41,757 bases of DNA from the NCBI GenBank assembly GCA_900319525.1, contig ONOU01000030.1:1-41757 (forward strand). The letters run 5' to 3'. The stretch comes from an uncultured Prevotellaceae bacterium. GTDB taxonomy: Bacteria; Bacteroidota; Bacteroidia; Bacteroidales; Muribaculaceae. Made by a program: the position numbers and the translations under genes. Every line of letters starts with the position of its first letter. The stretch's first letter is position 1. This document shows positions 17,286 through 25,543 of this stretch, in pieces. The notes beneath the pieces are model-generated. The model was not told the origin of the DNA, made no database searches, and saw only the letters and a program-made list of their open reading frames with translations.

Positions 17286-18599
17286 TTACAGCAGTTCCGG
17301 GAGTTGGAATAGGCGGGTGCCGTTGGAGCCCTTGATGAGGATGTAACGGCCCTCGGGACGGTGCTCGGTGATGGCTGCCTTGACCTGCTCGACGTCGTCA
17401 AACTTGCGGTAGGGGCAGTCGATGCCCTGGAATTCCTTGCCCACGAGCCAGACCTCGTCAAATGGGCAGCCTTTCAGCTTCTCGACCACCCGCTCGTGCT
17501 CCTCACGGCTGCTGCCCCCAAGCTCGCGCATCTCGCCCAGAATAGCCATCTTGGGAGAAACCTGCATTAGGCTGAAGTTGTCCAGAGCAGCGGCCATCGA
17601 GGTGGGATTGGCGTTATAGGCATCCACAATGAGGTGATTATGCTCGGTGTGGGTGAGTTGCGAGCGGTTGTTGGAGGGCACGTAGCTCTCCAGCGCGTGG
17701 CAAATCTGCTCGGCCGTAACGTCAAAGTGCAGTCCCACGGTCACCGCTGCCAGCACGTTGTCGATGTTGTAGCTGCCGATGAGGTGGGTCGTTACCTCAT
17801 GCCATTGGCCACCATCCTTGCGCCATTTCAAGCGCAGGAAGGGGTCACAGGCGATGAGCTGGCCGTAAACGCATGCTCCAGTCTTGCTATTGTCACAGGT
17901 GTATCGCTCGGTCTTGACCCCTTGAGGCAAAATGGACATCAGGTGCTCGTTGTCGGCGTTGACAAAGATGACGCTGTCAGGGCGCGTGGCCAAGTTGTCA
18001 TACAGCTCGCCCTTGGTGTGGATGACACCCTCGAGCGAGCCGAAGCCTTGCAGGTGGGCCTTGCCCACGTTGGTGATCAGGCCGCAGGTGGGCTCGGCGG
18101 TTTCGGCCAGTGTCTTGATGTCACCCGGGTGGCTGGCGCCCATCTCGATGACTGCAATCTCATGCATGACGCTGAGGCGGAAAAGCGTCTTGGGCACGCC
18201 CACGTCGTTGTTGAAGTTGCCCTCGGTCGCCATTTCGTCATAGCGCTCGGCCAGGACGGCGCGCACGAGTTCCTTGGTCGTGGTTTTGCCATTAGTCCCC
18301 GTAATGCCAATAACCGGTATGTCGAACTGGCGGCGATGCTCACGCGCCATGTCCTTGTAGGCTTGCAACGTGTCGGGGACAAGAATCATCTGCTTGCTGC
18401 CCTTGTAGCTGTTATAGACTTGCTCGTCATCGACAATGGCGACGGCACAGCCCTTGTCCAGGGCTTGTGCGGCAAACCGGTTGCCGTCAAACGATTCACC
18501 CTTGAGGGCGATAAAGATACTGCCCTCGGGGCAGTCGCGGCTGTCGGTGGTGATGACAGGATGCTGCTGGTAGATTGAGTAAAGTTCCTTGCTGTCCAT
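17286..18599 (-). CDS. murF: UDP-N-acetylmuramoyl-tripeptide--D-alanyl-D-alanine ligase
   Basis: MurF adds D-Ala-D-Ala to the UDP-MurNAc-tripeptide, the last cytoplasmic step of peptidoglycan precursor synthesis. The product is 437 residues from the ATG at 18599; a longer reading from 18641 would start upstream of the promoter and is rejected. Visible are the Mur N-terminal domain (TTDSRDCPEGSIFIALKGESFDG, about 17-39, read in two parts), the ATP loop GTNGKTTTKE (101-110), EMGASHPGDI, TNVGKAHLQGFGS and a C-terminal ligase domain with DAYNANPTSM. It is divergent from ddl, which makes its D-Ala-D-Ala substrate. That pairing and the shared palindromic promoter suggest coordinated expression. Confidence 0.96.
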   Translation of the reverse strand: MDSKELYSIYQQHPVITTDSRDCPEGSIFIALKGESFDGNRFAAQALDKGCAVAIVDDEQVYNSYKGSKQMILVPDTLQAYKDMAREHRRQFDIPVIGITGTNGKTTTKELVRAVLAERYDEMATEGNFNNDVGVPKTLFRLSVMHEIAVIEMGASHPGDIKTLAETAEPTCGLITNVGKAHLQGFGSLEGVIHTKGELYDNLATRPDSVIFVNADNEHLMSILPQGVKTERYTCDNSKTGACVYGQLIACDPFLRLKWRKDGGQWHEVTTHLIGSYNIDNVLAAVTVGLHFDVTAEQICHALESYVPSNNRSQLTHTEHNHLIVDAYNANPTSMAAALDNFSLMQVSPKMAILGEMRELGGSSREEHERVVEKLKGCPFDEVWLVGKEFQGIDCPYRKFDDVEQVKAAITEHRPEGRYILIKGSNGTRLFQLPELL

Positions 18600-18620
18600 A
18601 TTGTTGACTTTTATTTTGTG

Positions 18621-18661
18621 GCAAAAGTACATAAAAAGCACAAATTTTTATGTACTTTTGC
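18621..18661. promoter_or_regulatory. Palindromic divergent promoter of murF and ddl
   Basis: GCAAAAGTACATAAAAA (18621-18637) and its exact reverse complement (18645-18661) flank a 7-nt spacer. Each arm holds a perfect -7 box TACTTTTG: minus strand at 18622-18629 for murF, plus strand at 18653-18660 for ddl. No clear -33 TTTG is seen for either. The leaders would be about 15-20 nt for murF and about 35 nt for ddl. Confidence 0.78.
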
Positions 18662-18700
18662 ACCCGAATTTTAATGTGCGCTCAATATAGCAATAAGATA

Positions 18701-19705
18701 ATGAATATCACTACCAAGAGAACTATCGCTATCGTGTGTGGAGGAGACTCATCAGAGTATGAGGTGTCATTGCGCTCGGCCGAGGGTCTGAATTCAGCCT
18801 TTGACCACGACCGCTACAATGTTTATATCGTCATGATCAGGAAGAACGACTGGCATGTGAACATGCCTGACGGCAGCACTGCTGACATTGACAAGAACGA
18901 CTTCTCGTTCATGAACAATGGCGAGAAGATCCGCTTTGACTATGCCTATATCACCATTCACGGCACCCCTGGCGAGAACGGCGTGCTGCAAGGCTACTTT
19001 GACCTCATCAATTTGCCATACTCGACCTGCAACGTGCTGGTCGAAGCATTGACGTTCCACAAGTTTGCGTTGAACAACTACCTGCGGGCCTTTGGCTGCT
19101 CAGTCCCTGACAGCATCCAGGTGCGCCGAGGTGTGCCCCACGGATGGACGGCCGAGAAGGTAAAGGATTATTTGGGCATGCCCTGCTTTGTCAAGCCCAC
19201 TGCCGACGGGTCGAGCTTTGGCGTGACCAAGGTGAAAAGCTGTGACCAGCTGGACGATGCCATGGAATATGCCTTCAAGCAGTGCGACAACGTGATGATA
19301 GAGCGCTTCCTGGACGGTACCGAGGTCACCGTGGGCTGCTACAAGACCAAGAGCAAATCGGTTGTATTCCCCGTCACCGAGGTCGTTACCGACAACGAGT
19401 TCTTTGACTACGACGCCAAGTACAATGGCCAGGTCGATGAAATCACGCCAGCCCGCATCAGTGACGAGCTGACCGCCGCCCTGCAGGCCGAGACGTCCCG
19501 CATCTATGACATCCTGCACTGCAACGGCATCATCCGCATCGATTACATCATTACCAAGAATCCTGACGGAACTGACCACATCAACCTGCTGGAAATCAAC
19601 ACCACTCCCGGCATGACAGTCACCAGTTTCATTCCCCAGCAAGTGCGTGCCGCAGGGCTCTCTCTCACCGATGTCCTCACCGATATCGTTGAGAACCAGT
19701 TCTGA
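18701..19705 (+). CDS. ddl: D-alanine--D-alanine ligase
   Basis: Ddl joins two D-alanines using ATP, supplying the dipeptide for MurF. The start at 18701 (334 residues) is chosen because an upstream ATG at 18650 overlaps the -7 box. Family markers are GGDSSEYEVSLRSA (14-27), the HGTPGENGVLQGYFDL loop (87-102), ATP-grasp KPTADGSSFGVTKV (165-178), an RIDYI metal site (279-283) and LEINTTPGMT (297-306) with the metal-ligand Glu and Asn. Length is normal. Whether it makes D-Ala-D-Ala or a variant depsipeptide is not decided by eye, but pairing with murF supports the usual product. A bidirectional terminator follows. Confidence 0.96.
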   Translation: MNITTKRTIAIVCGGDSSEYEVSLRSAEGLNSAFDHDRYNVYIVMIRKNDWHVNMPDGSTADIDKNDFSFMNNGEKIRFDYAYITIHGTPGENGVLQGYFDLINLPYSTCNVLVEALTFHKFALNNYLRAFGCSVPDSIQVRRGVPHGWTAEKVKDYLGMPCFVKPTADGSSFGVTKVKSCDQLDDAMEYAFKQCDNVMIERFLDGTEVTVGCYKTKSKSVVFPVTEVVTDNEFFDYDAKYNGQVDEITPARISDELTAALQAETSRIYDILHCNGIIRIDYIITKNPDGTDHINLLEINTTPGMTVTSFIPQQVRAAGLSLTDVLTDIVENQF

Positions 19706-19735
19706 TCAGCTGATCGACAGGTTATAACGATTTTC

Positions 19736-19771
19736 TAACTGAGGTGGCGGGATGGCCCGTCGCCTCAGTTA
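19736..19771. terminator. Bidirectional terminator between ddl and the acyltransferase gene
   Basis: TAACTGAGGTGGCGGG and CCCGTCGCCTCAGTTA form an almost perfect stem (one mismatch) with loop ATGG, between two convergent genes. A T-run lies before it and AT-rich DNA after it, so it can serve both strands. Confidence 0.85.
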
Positions 19772-19774
19772 GTG

Positions 19775-20899
19775 TTATTGGTGTGACAAGTGGTAGCGGC
19801 TCTTGAGGTTGCGATAGAGGGTGATGCCCAGCAGTGGTACTGCGGTGCCCACAATGGTATAGAGCACCCAGAAGAGGTCGGTGGTTGAGTTCTCGTGGAT
19901 GACCATGTGGCAACCGATCTGGCCCCAGTCCATGCCGTAATACCAGATTTTGATAGCCGACACGATCTTGAACGAAATGATGTGGAACACATAGATATAT
20001 AAGGTGTTGTTGCCGCAATAGACCATGAAGCGCTTGGCAATGCCCTCATGACGGTCGAGCCATGAGGCGATGTGGTGAACCATCAGGAATCCGATGGTGC
20101 CCGTGAGGGGTAGGGTGGCGACGGTGCGCAACTCGGTCTTGAGGGCCATTCCCTGCCAGCCCAACGAAGCCCCGACAATCAGTATTGCGGCATAGACGAG
20201 CGTGAGCGCCCAGTGCTCACGGATGTGGTGCTCGTAGCGGCGGTATAACACGCCCAATGCAAAGAACAGCACGCCCCAGCACTCGCGTATGCCGCCCTGC
20301 ACCACGGTGACGATAGACAGGTGGTTGGCCACCTTGAACCAGGCAAATCCCACGGCTAGCACGGCAATCACTGCTGGTACTGTGTCATGGTTGAGCCAGC
20401 GGTGGCGGTTGTGCAGTAACAGGTACAGCACCAGGAACACGATGCTCGACAACAGTAGCGCCCTGAAGAACCAGAAGGCTCCTGCCAGGAACTCGTCATA
20501 GCCTCCCATCGAGAAGATGATGTGCACCAGCCGCTGGCAGAATTGATACCAGTCGTAGGGGTGGGTCACACCGCCTGACCAGTTGCCGTAATGCTCGTTC
20601 ATCAGCCCGATCTTGAAAAACAGGTTGTGGAAAATCAGGAAGAACAGGCTCCACTTGACGAACGGCACGTACAGGCCCTTGAAGCGCTTCTTGACAAAAG
20701 TCCATGGGTCGCTGAGGTATTTCTTGTCAAAGAAATAGCCTGCCGCAATAAAGAATACCGGCATGTGGAACAGGTAGATGAAGGTCACCAGCAGTGTGGG
20801 ACCCTCGGCATGCCCGGCGCACATCAGGATAATGGCGATAGCTTTGCAGATCGCCAGATTGGTATTTCGCTGTTTTTTGATGAGAGGTGGTTGATTCAT
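19775..20899 (-). CDS. Membrane acyltransferase family 3 protein
   Basis: The 374-residue integral membrane protein has about ten hydrophobic segments and the acyltransferase-3 start: a short cytoplasmic end, then LAICKAIAIILMCAGH with the conserved His30, and FHMPVFFIAAGYFF. This family moves acetyl or succinyl groups from the cytoplasm onto sugars or glucans in the envelope. The gene overlaps the stop of the GH9/CE4 gene by 4 bp (ATGA), implying translational coupling. The acceptor is unknown; a polysaccharide also handled by the GH9/CE4 protein is a reasonable guess. It is the last gene of the minus-strand run beginning with ileS and ends at the terminator at 19736-19771. Confidence 0.88.
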   Translation of the reverse strand: MNQPPLIKKQRNTNLAICKAIAIILMCAGHAEGPTLLVTFIYLFHMPVFFIAAGYFFDKKYLSDPWTFVKKRFKGLYVPFVKWSLFFLIFHNLFFKIGLMNEHYGNWSGGVTHPYDWYQFCQRLVHIIFSMGGYDEFLAGAFWFFRALLLSSIVFLVLYLLLHNRHRWLNHDTVPAVIAVLAVGFAWFKVANHLSIVTVVQGGIRECWGVLFFALGVLYRRYEHHIREHWALTLVYAAILIVGASLGWQGMALKTELRTVATLPLTGTIGFLMVHHIASWLDRHEGIAKRFMVYCGNNTLYIYVFHIISFKIVSAIKIWYYGMDWGQIGCHMVIHENSTTDLFWVLYTIVGTAVPLLGITLYRNLKSRYHLSHQ

Positions 20900-23421
20900 C
20901 GGTTTTCCATCATTTCGGGGAGGGAGACAAAGTTGTAACCCTTTTTCTTGAGCGTCTTGATGAGCGCAGGCAGGCGGTCGTAGAATTTCTCCACACGTCG
21001 CTCGTCGGTGCCCAGGTGTATCATCAGCAACTGCCCGTTGAGGGTGTTTTCCCGCTCACAGCGCATGATGCGGTCCCACAGCCAGCGGTTGTCGCGATAG
21101 GAGTTGCCGCCCTCGATGGCGGGCCAGGTATAGTCCATGCTGCTGGCGGTGCCGGGCGAGAAATTGATGAGTTGCAGGCCCATCTCGCGTGCCCATGCGG
21201 CAATGGTGGCGTTATGCCACTCATAGGGCGGGATCATCCACGACGCCTGTTGCGGTGTGATGCCGAACTCGGCCATCTTGTTGAAACTCTTGATGATGTC
21301 GTCACGGAACTGCTCACGTGTCACCAGCAATGAGTCGCGCTTCTCCCAGTCACAGTATAGCAGGTGACCGTAGCTGTGACTGCCCACATAGTGGCCGTCG
21401 GCGACAAGCCGCTTGACAACGCCGGGAAACAGGTCAAAGAAGCGGCCAGTGAAGAAGAATGCTCCCTTGATGCCCTGCCGCTTGAGCGTGTTGATGATGC
21501 GGTCGGCACCGTCGGCACGGTCATCGGCTGTGAACACGAGGCAAATCTGCTTCTTGCCAGCATCACCACGCACGATGGCACCGTCGTCCCACAGGAAGCT
21601 GCCGCTCGTCGCGTTCCTGCCGTCGGTCTCATAGAACGAGAAGGGGAAGGTAAGCGAGGCCGTCCCGTCCATGGTGGGCTCGTTGGTGCTGTAGTCGTGG
21701 GTGTTGTCGTGATAAACCACGTCGCCGGGCTGGAACAGGTCATAGGTGTTGCCGTTGATGTTGATCATGTCGCTAGCCAGGTTCACGCCCTTGAGGCTGT
21801 TAAAGATCGTCGCATACACCGGGCCATCCACCAGTCCGCCCGTGGGCATGCCTACGCCTTCCATGACGAAATTGCTGTGGGTGGCATGAGGATAGGTGCC
21901 GCCACGGGGCAGTTCCACAATCATGCTCGTGCCCCACGGGTTGCAGCCCAGCAGCCAGTCGCGCAAGGCCGCTTCCATTTCGATGAACTGGCGGTTGCCC
22001 GTCAGCTGCCGGTAAAGGATGCATTGGGTGAGCATCGCCGTGGTGAGGTTGTTGCTGCACCAGATGCCGGGCACTCCCCACAGAAAGGGGTTGCCCGTCT
22101 GCTCGGCGCGCACTTCGACACGCTCGATGCCCGCCTTGATGTTGCGGATGAATTCGTCCCGCAAGCGGTCGTTGTTGCCGTTGGCCTCCTGTGCCAAGCG
22201 CACGTGTCCCATGTTCATGAACGGGTACCACTGGTAGTGGCGGGCGCTGTCGGCGCCCATCCATGGTGTGATGGGTTCGCGGCGGCCATACTCCACTGCC
22301 TGTGCCAGGTATTTAGGGTCACTGGTGGCATGGTAGAGCTCGATGGCGCCGAGTTCCATGTCATCGACCCAGTTGTCCTCCTCGTAGATGTAGGGCGAGA
22401 CCACGCTCACCGTCTGGGCGTTGCCGGGCTTGTCAACACCCACCTGATAGGCCTCAGCGGCTTTGGCGGCAATCTTGGCGGCAAACTGCGGGTAATAGGG
22501 AGCCAGCACCTGCGCCCCCAGAGCAAAGTCGCTGGCAAACTTGCCCGCTGTGCTGGCCGCACCCATCGTGGCGTTCATGAATTTTCCGCGCTGTTGCGGC
22601 TTGCCGTCGATGTAATAGACGGGTCGGCCGTTGTTGGGTCCCCAGCCATAGTCGGCTGGGTCGTCCTTGGGCAGTTTCATGCCGATGTGGTCGCGGTCGT
22701 CGGCAATTTGGTTATAGAGTTCGCCCGGTGCGGGGTTCATCTTGTCGAGCCAGGTAAGGCCCCAGTAAATCTCGTCGATGATGTCAGGAATACCGTTGGA
22801 TCCCTCCAGGCCGTTGGCCTGATAATGGTCGCCGAATGCTCCGGGGCACTGCTGCCATGCCAGCATCATCTGGTAGATGGCATTGGCGCTTGTGGTGGTG
22901 TATTGCAGCAGGTCGGCCGCATCGTGCCAGCCTCCCGTTACGTCGATGCGCTGTCCCTCCTTGTCGGGATGGTAGCGCACATAGGCATCCTTGGTGTGGC
23001 AGCTGTCGCGCTGGAACGGATTGAAGCCGCACCGCTGCTGTCGCATGTAATTGAGCACAAAGTCGGCCGTTCCGTCCCACACACGGCTGTTGATCGGGAA
23101 CACGGGAGACTCCACGCCGCCAGCCACGATGCGGTAAGCCCCCTCGATCTCGAAGTCGCTGAAGTCCAGCCGGCAGGTCGCCTTCATCTGTCCCCAAGGG
23201 CCCATGGAGCGTGTGGCAGTCGAGCTGTAAACGGTTTTGCCCGTGAAGGCGTCCACGAGTTGAAACGAGGTGATATCCGTCTTTTCCTGACTCATGAACA
23301 CGGCCACCTTGGTGGTTTGGGGCAGGTAACCCAGCTGGTTGATGCGTATCCACCCACTGGCATTTGCGGCAATCGCCATCGCCATTATAATAAATAATGT
23401 GATTGACAAACGTTGTTTCAT
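20896..23421 (-). CDS. GH9 glycoside hydrolase fused to a CE4 polysaccharide deacetylase
   Basis: This 841-residue exported protein has a signal peptide (about 1-21), a cellulase-type Ig-like N-terminal domain (about 22-110; IRINQLGYLP), a GH9 catalytic domain (about 115-600) and a C-terminal NodB-like CE4 domain (about 625-841). In GH9 the Asp pair of GGWHDAADLLQY (Asp167, Asp170) and the acid Glu581 in NEPTMDGTA are kept. In CE4 the motif-1 aspartates are in TADDR (633-634), the metal histidines in SHSYGH (682 and 686), followed by IPPYEW and LLMIHLG. GH9 includes endoglucanases and exo-glucosaminidases; CE4 removes N- or O-acetyl groups. Both sites look intact, so a two-step attack on an acetylated beta-glycan is plausible. 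The gene overlaps the acyltransferase gene by 4 bp and follows a chromate-family gene by 32 bp. Confidence 0.9.
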   Translation of the reverse strand: MKQRLSITLFIIMAMAIAANASGWIRINQLGYLPQTTKVAVFMSQEKTDITSFQLVDAFTGKTVYSSTATRSMGPWGQMKATCRLDFSDFEIEGAYRIVAGGVESPVFPINSRVWDGTADFVLNYMRQQRCGFNPFQRDSCHTKDAYVRYHPDKEGQRIDVTGGWHDAADLLQYTTTSANAIYQMMLAWQQCPGAFGDHYQANGLEGSNGIPDIIDEIYWGLTWLDKMNPAPGELYNQIADDRDHIGMKLPKDDPADYGWGPNNGRPVYYIDGKPQQRGKFMNATMGAASTAGKFASDFALGAQVLAPYYPQFAAKIAAKAAEAYQVGVDKPGNAQTVSVVSPYIYEEDNWVDDMELGAIELYHATSDPKYLAQAVEYGRREPITPWMGADSARHYQWYPFMNMGHVRLAQEANGNNDRLRDEFIRNIKAGIERVEVRAEQTGNPFLWGVPGIWCSNNLTTAMLTQCILYRQLTGNRQFIEMEAALRDWLLGCNPWGTSMIVELPRGGTYPHATHSNFVMEGVGMPTGGLVDGPVYATIFNSLKGVNLASDMININGNTYDLFQPGDVVYHDNTHDYSTNEPTMDGTASLTFPFSFYETDGRNATSGSFLWDDGAIVRGDAGKKQICLVFTADDRADGADRIINTLKRQGIKGAFFFTGRFFDLFPGVVKRLVADGHYVGSHSYGHLLYCDWEKRDSLLVTREQFRDDIIKSFNKMAEFGITPQQASWMIPPYEWHNATIAAWAREMGLQLINFSPGTASSMDYTWPAIEGGNSYRDNRWLWDRIMRCERENTLNGQLLMIHLGTDERRVEKFYDRLPALIKTLKKKGYNFVSLPEMMENR

Positions 23422-23453
23422 ATTCTATTCATATATTGGATGAAGGGGAGTGT

Positions 23454-23996
23454 TCAGAATACCAGAAATCCCGTGATCCCGGCCAGAATGATGACCAGGA
23501 TGGGATGAACGCGTGTGAAATACACGATGCAGAACGAGGCGATGCAGATGGCGATGGTGATCATGCGCTCGCTCACCTCGTAGCCAAAGTTCTCACTGTT
23601 CATCAGCAACAGAGCCGCCGATGCGATCAGGCCGACGACCACGGGACGTAACCCCATGAAGGCGCCCTTGATGAAGGGGCTCTGGCGATGGCGCTCGATA
23701 TAGTGGGCGGCGATGAGCGTGAGGATGAACGGTGGCAATACAACAGTGAGTGTCGTCACCAGTGACCCCAGCACGCTGCCAGTGACCACATAGCCGATGT
23801 AGGTGGCGCTGTTGATGCCTATTGGGCCGGGCGTCATCTGTGAGATGGCGACGATATCGGTGAACATCTGGCTCGTGATCCATCCCGAATCCACCACCTC
23901 ACGCTGGATGAGCGACAGCATCGCATAGCCGCCGCCAAAGCCAAACAGGCCGATCTTGAGGTAGGCCCAGATGAGTTTCAGGTAATTCTCAAGCAT
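23454..23996 (-). CDS. Chromate-family transporter, half-size (second subunit)
   Basis: The 180-residue membrane protein matches one half of a CHR (ChrA) transporter. It has the N-terminal signature FGFGGGYAMLSLIQRE (about 18-33) and SQMTPGPIGINSATYIGY (about 52-69), then several hydrophobic helices. Short-chain CHR proteins work as pairs, and the partner gene overlaps the start of this one by 8 bp. ChrA exports chromate in proteobacteria, but many bacterial CHR pairs have no proven chromate role, so the anion is unknown here. It lies 32 bp upstream of the GH9/CE4 gene within the same run. Confidence 0.92.
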   Translation of the reverse strand: MLENYLKLIWAYLKIGLFGFGGGYAMLSLIQREVVDSGWITSQMFTDIVAISQMTPGPIGINSATYIGYVVTGSVLGSLVTTLTVVLPPFILTLIAAHYIERHRQSPFIKGAFMGLRPVVVGLIASAALLLMNSENFGYEVSERMITIAICIASFCIVYFTRVHPILVIILAGITGFLVF

Positions 23997-24573
23997 TGCT
24001 GTCCTCCTTTGTTGTGCCCTTTAACAGGCTGTGCATATAATAAATGTATCCCCCGATGGCCCCAAGCACGATGTAGATGATAGGGTTGGAGATGTAGGGA
24101 ATCTTGCTGTAGATGAGCAGCGCCACAGCCACGGGAATGATGACCGTCTTCCAATTGATGCCGGCACTCCTGGCTGTCGTGAGCACTGGTGCGATGATCA
24201 GGGCGACCACCGCGGGGCGTATGCCCTTGAAGATGCGGCTCACGACGTCGTTGTTCTTGATGGTCTCGGGAGTGAGGAAAATAGCGATGACCAGAATCAT
24301 CAGGAACGAGGGCAGGATGGTGCCGATGGCAGCACACACGCTGCCTTTCACCCCCTTGAGGCGGTCTCCCACCAAGACGCTGATGTTCACGGCCAGTATG
24401 CCAGGCATGGACTGTGCCACTGCCAGCAGATCGAGGAAGTCGTTGAGCTCGATCCACTTGTGCTTTTCCACAATCTCCCGCTGGATGATGCTGATCATTG
24501 CCCATCCGCCGCCAAAGGTGAACGCACCGATCTTGCAGAAGGTCAGGAACAGTTGCAGGTACAGGTTGTTCAT
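23989..24573 (-). CDS. Chromate-family transporter, half-size (first subunit)
   Basis: The 194-residue membrane protein is the first of a short-chain CHR pair. It has FTFGGGWAMISIIQRE (about 18-33), then AVAQSMPGILAVNISVLVG (about 50-68), corresponding to the PGP motif region of the partner, and about five or six hydrophobic segments. The two halves are predicted to insert in opposite orientations and form one carrier. It overlaps the second subunit by 8 bp and follows the DUF4296 lipoprotein gene by 26 bp. Substrate unassigned. Confidence 0.92.
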   Translation of the reverse strand: MNNLYLQLFLTFCKIGAFTFGGGWAMISIIQREIVEKHKWIELNDFLDLLAVAQSMPGILAVNISVLVGDRLKGVKGSVCAAIGTILPSFLMILVIAIFLTPETIKNNDVVSRIFKGIRPAVVALIIAPVLTTARSAGINWKTVIIPVAVALLIYSKIPYISNPIIYIVLGAIGGYIYYMHSLLKGTTKEDSNA

Positions 24574-24599
24574 GGTTGTAACATGAGAAAAATTAAAGG

Positions 24600-25520
24600 C
24601 TATTTCTTGCTGCCGTGCTCAAGTAGCCGCTGAGCATGGATGAACCCATAGTTGCTCTTGTTCAGGCGGGAGCGGATGAGCATCATGCTATCGACACGTG
24701 CCATGTGACCCCGCTTGATGTCATAGCTCACATAGCCATAGATGCGCCTTACCTGGCGCGTCGAATCGCTCTGCACATCCAGTGCCACCCAGCCGTCGCT
24801 GTTGGTGCTGCGGGTAATCTGGGCGGTGCCGCCGTCGGTGTAATCGATGTTGAGGCTCACTTTGAACTCGTTGCCACCGCGAATGAGTTTATAGGCAAGC
24901 TGGTATCGGTCACCAAGCTTCTTGTTTGCATCGGGTGGGAAGTCAAAGGTGATGAACCCGCGACGGGCTCCACCGTTGAGCAGATAGTCGCGCTGGCCGT
25001 TCCACAGGTCGATTGAGTCGCCACTGGCGTTAGCGTTGACGTTGAGTTTGTGCATCGGCCGCTTTGAGGTGCTGGGACGAGGCGAACTGCCATGGGCAGG
25101 GGGCATTCCCTGCATGGGACCATCGGCATTCATCTCGGCAGGCCGCGCACCCTCGTCCACGCCCTTTCCCTTAACCTTGTCCAGCTTGTCGTAGCGCTCC
25201 TTCAGCTTGCCGATGGCCTTGTCGTAAGCCTTGGTGTAATCTTCCATGTTGTGGGCATACCACACCAGTGACGAGTCGTAGTCCTGCTGCGTGATGCCGT
25301 GCTTCTTGAAGATGGATTGCTTGAGCACCTGCTTGCTGGAGTCATCGGTGAAGTCATAGGTGTGGCTGTCGATATAGGCATCGGCCAATTCCAGATCCAC
25401 AATCAGGTTGGCCATCTCGTTCTTGCTCAGCACGCCGTTAGGCGTCCTGTCACACGAAGTGAGTGACAAGGCGAGTGCTAGCGACAGCAGTGAAAATATG
25501 GCTGGCAAGGTTGAACGCAT
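24600..25520 (-). CDS. DUF4296-domain lipoprotein
   Basis: The 306-residue lipoprotein has a hydrophobic leader and the lipobox LTSC (Cys23). A DUF4296 domain follows (about 35-120): LSKNEMANLIVDLELADAYI, then KHGITQQDYDSSLVWYAHN. The rest is less conserved, with a low-complexity Pro/Ser stretch (about 130-155) and a beta-rich C-terminal part (about 165-306) that looks like a ligand-binding or jelly-roll fold; this is only an impression. Proteins with this domain are found in Bacteroidetes, often beside lspA and ileS as here. Function unknown. It lies 23 bp after lspA, the peptidase that would process its own leader. Confidence 0.88.
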   Translation of the reverse strand: MRSTLPAIFSLLSLALALSLTSCDRTPNGVLSKNEMANLIVDLELADAYIDSHTYDFTDDSSKQVLKQSIFKKHGITQQDYDSSLVWYAHNMEDYTKAYDKAIGKLKERYDKLDKVKGKGVDEGARPAEMNADGPMQGMPPAHGSSPRPSTSKRPMHKLNVNANASGDSIDLWNGQRDYLLNGGARRGFITFDFPPDANKKLGDRYQLAYKLIRGGNEFKVSLNIDYTDGGTAQITRSTNSDGWVALDVQSDSTRQVRRIYGYVSYDIKRGHMARVDSMMLIRSRLNKSNYGFIHAQRLLEHGSKK

Positions 25521-25543
25521 GTCGGGTAGGAATTGATGGGCGG

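Noticed and set aside
15546-17312. 588-codon open frame antisense to the neopullulanase gene
   Set aside because: It is a shadow of the reverse-strand GH13 gene, whose catalytic motifs are intact; the product shows no recognisable domain.
21364-23397. 677-codon open frame antisense to the GH9/CE4 gene
   Set aside because: Composition typical of a shadow frame; the minus-strand gene has complete catalytic motifs.
23454-24573. Chromate resistance as a firm function
   Set aside because: CHR-family pairs are common in bacteria not exposed to chromate, and no chromate regulator or reductase is nearby.
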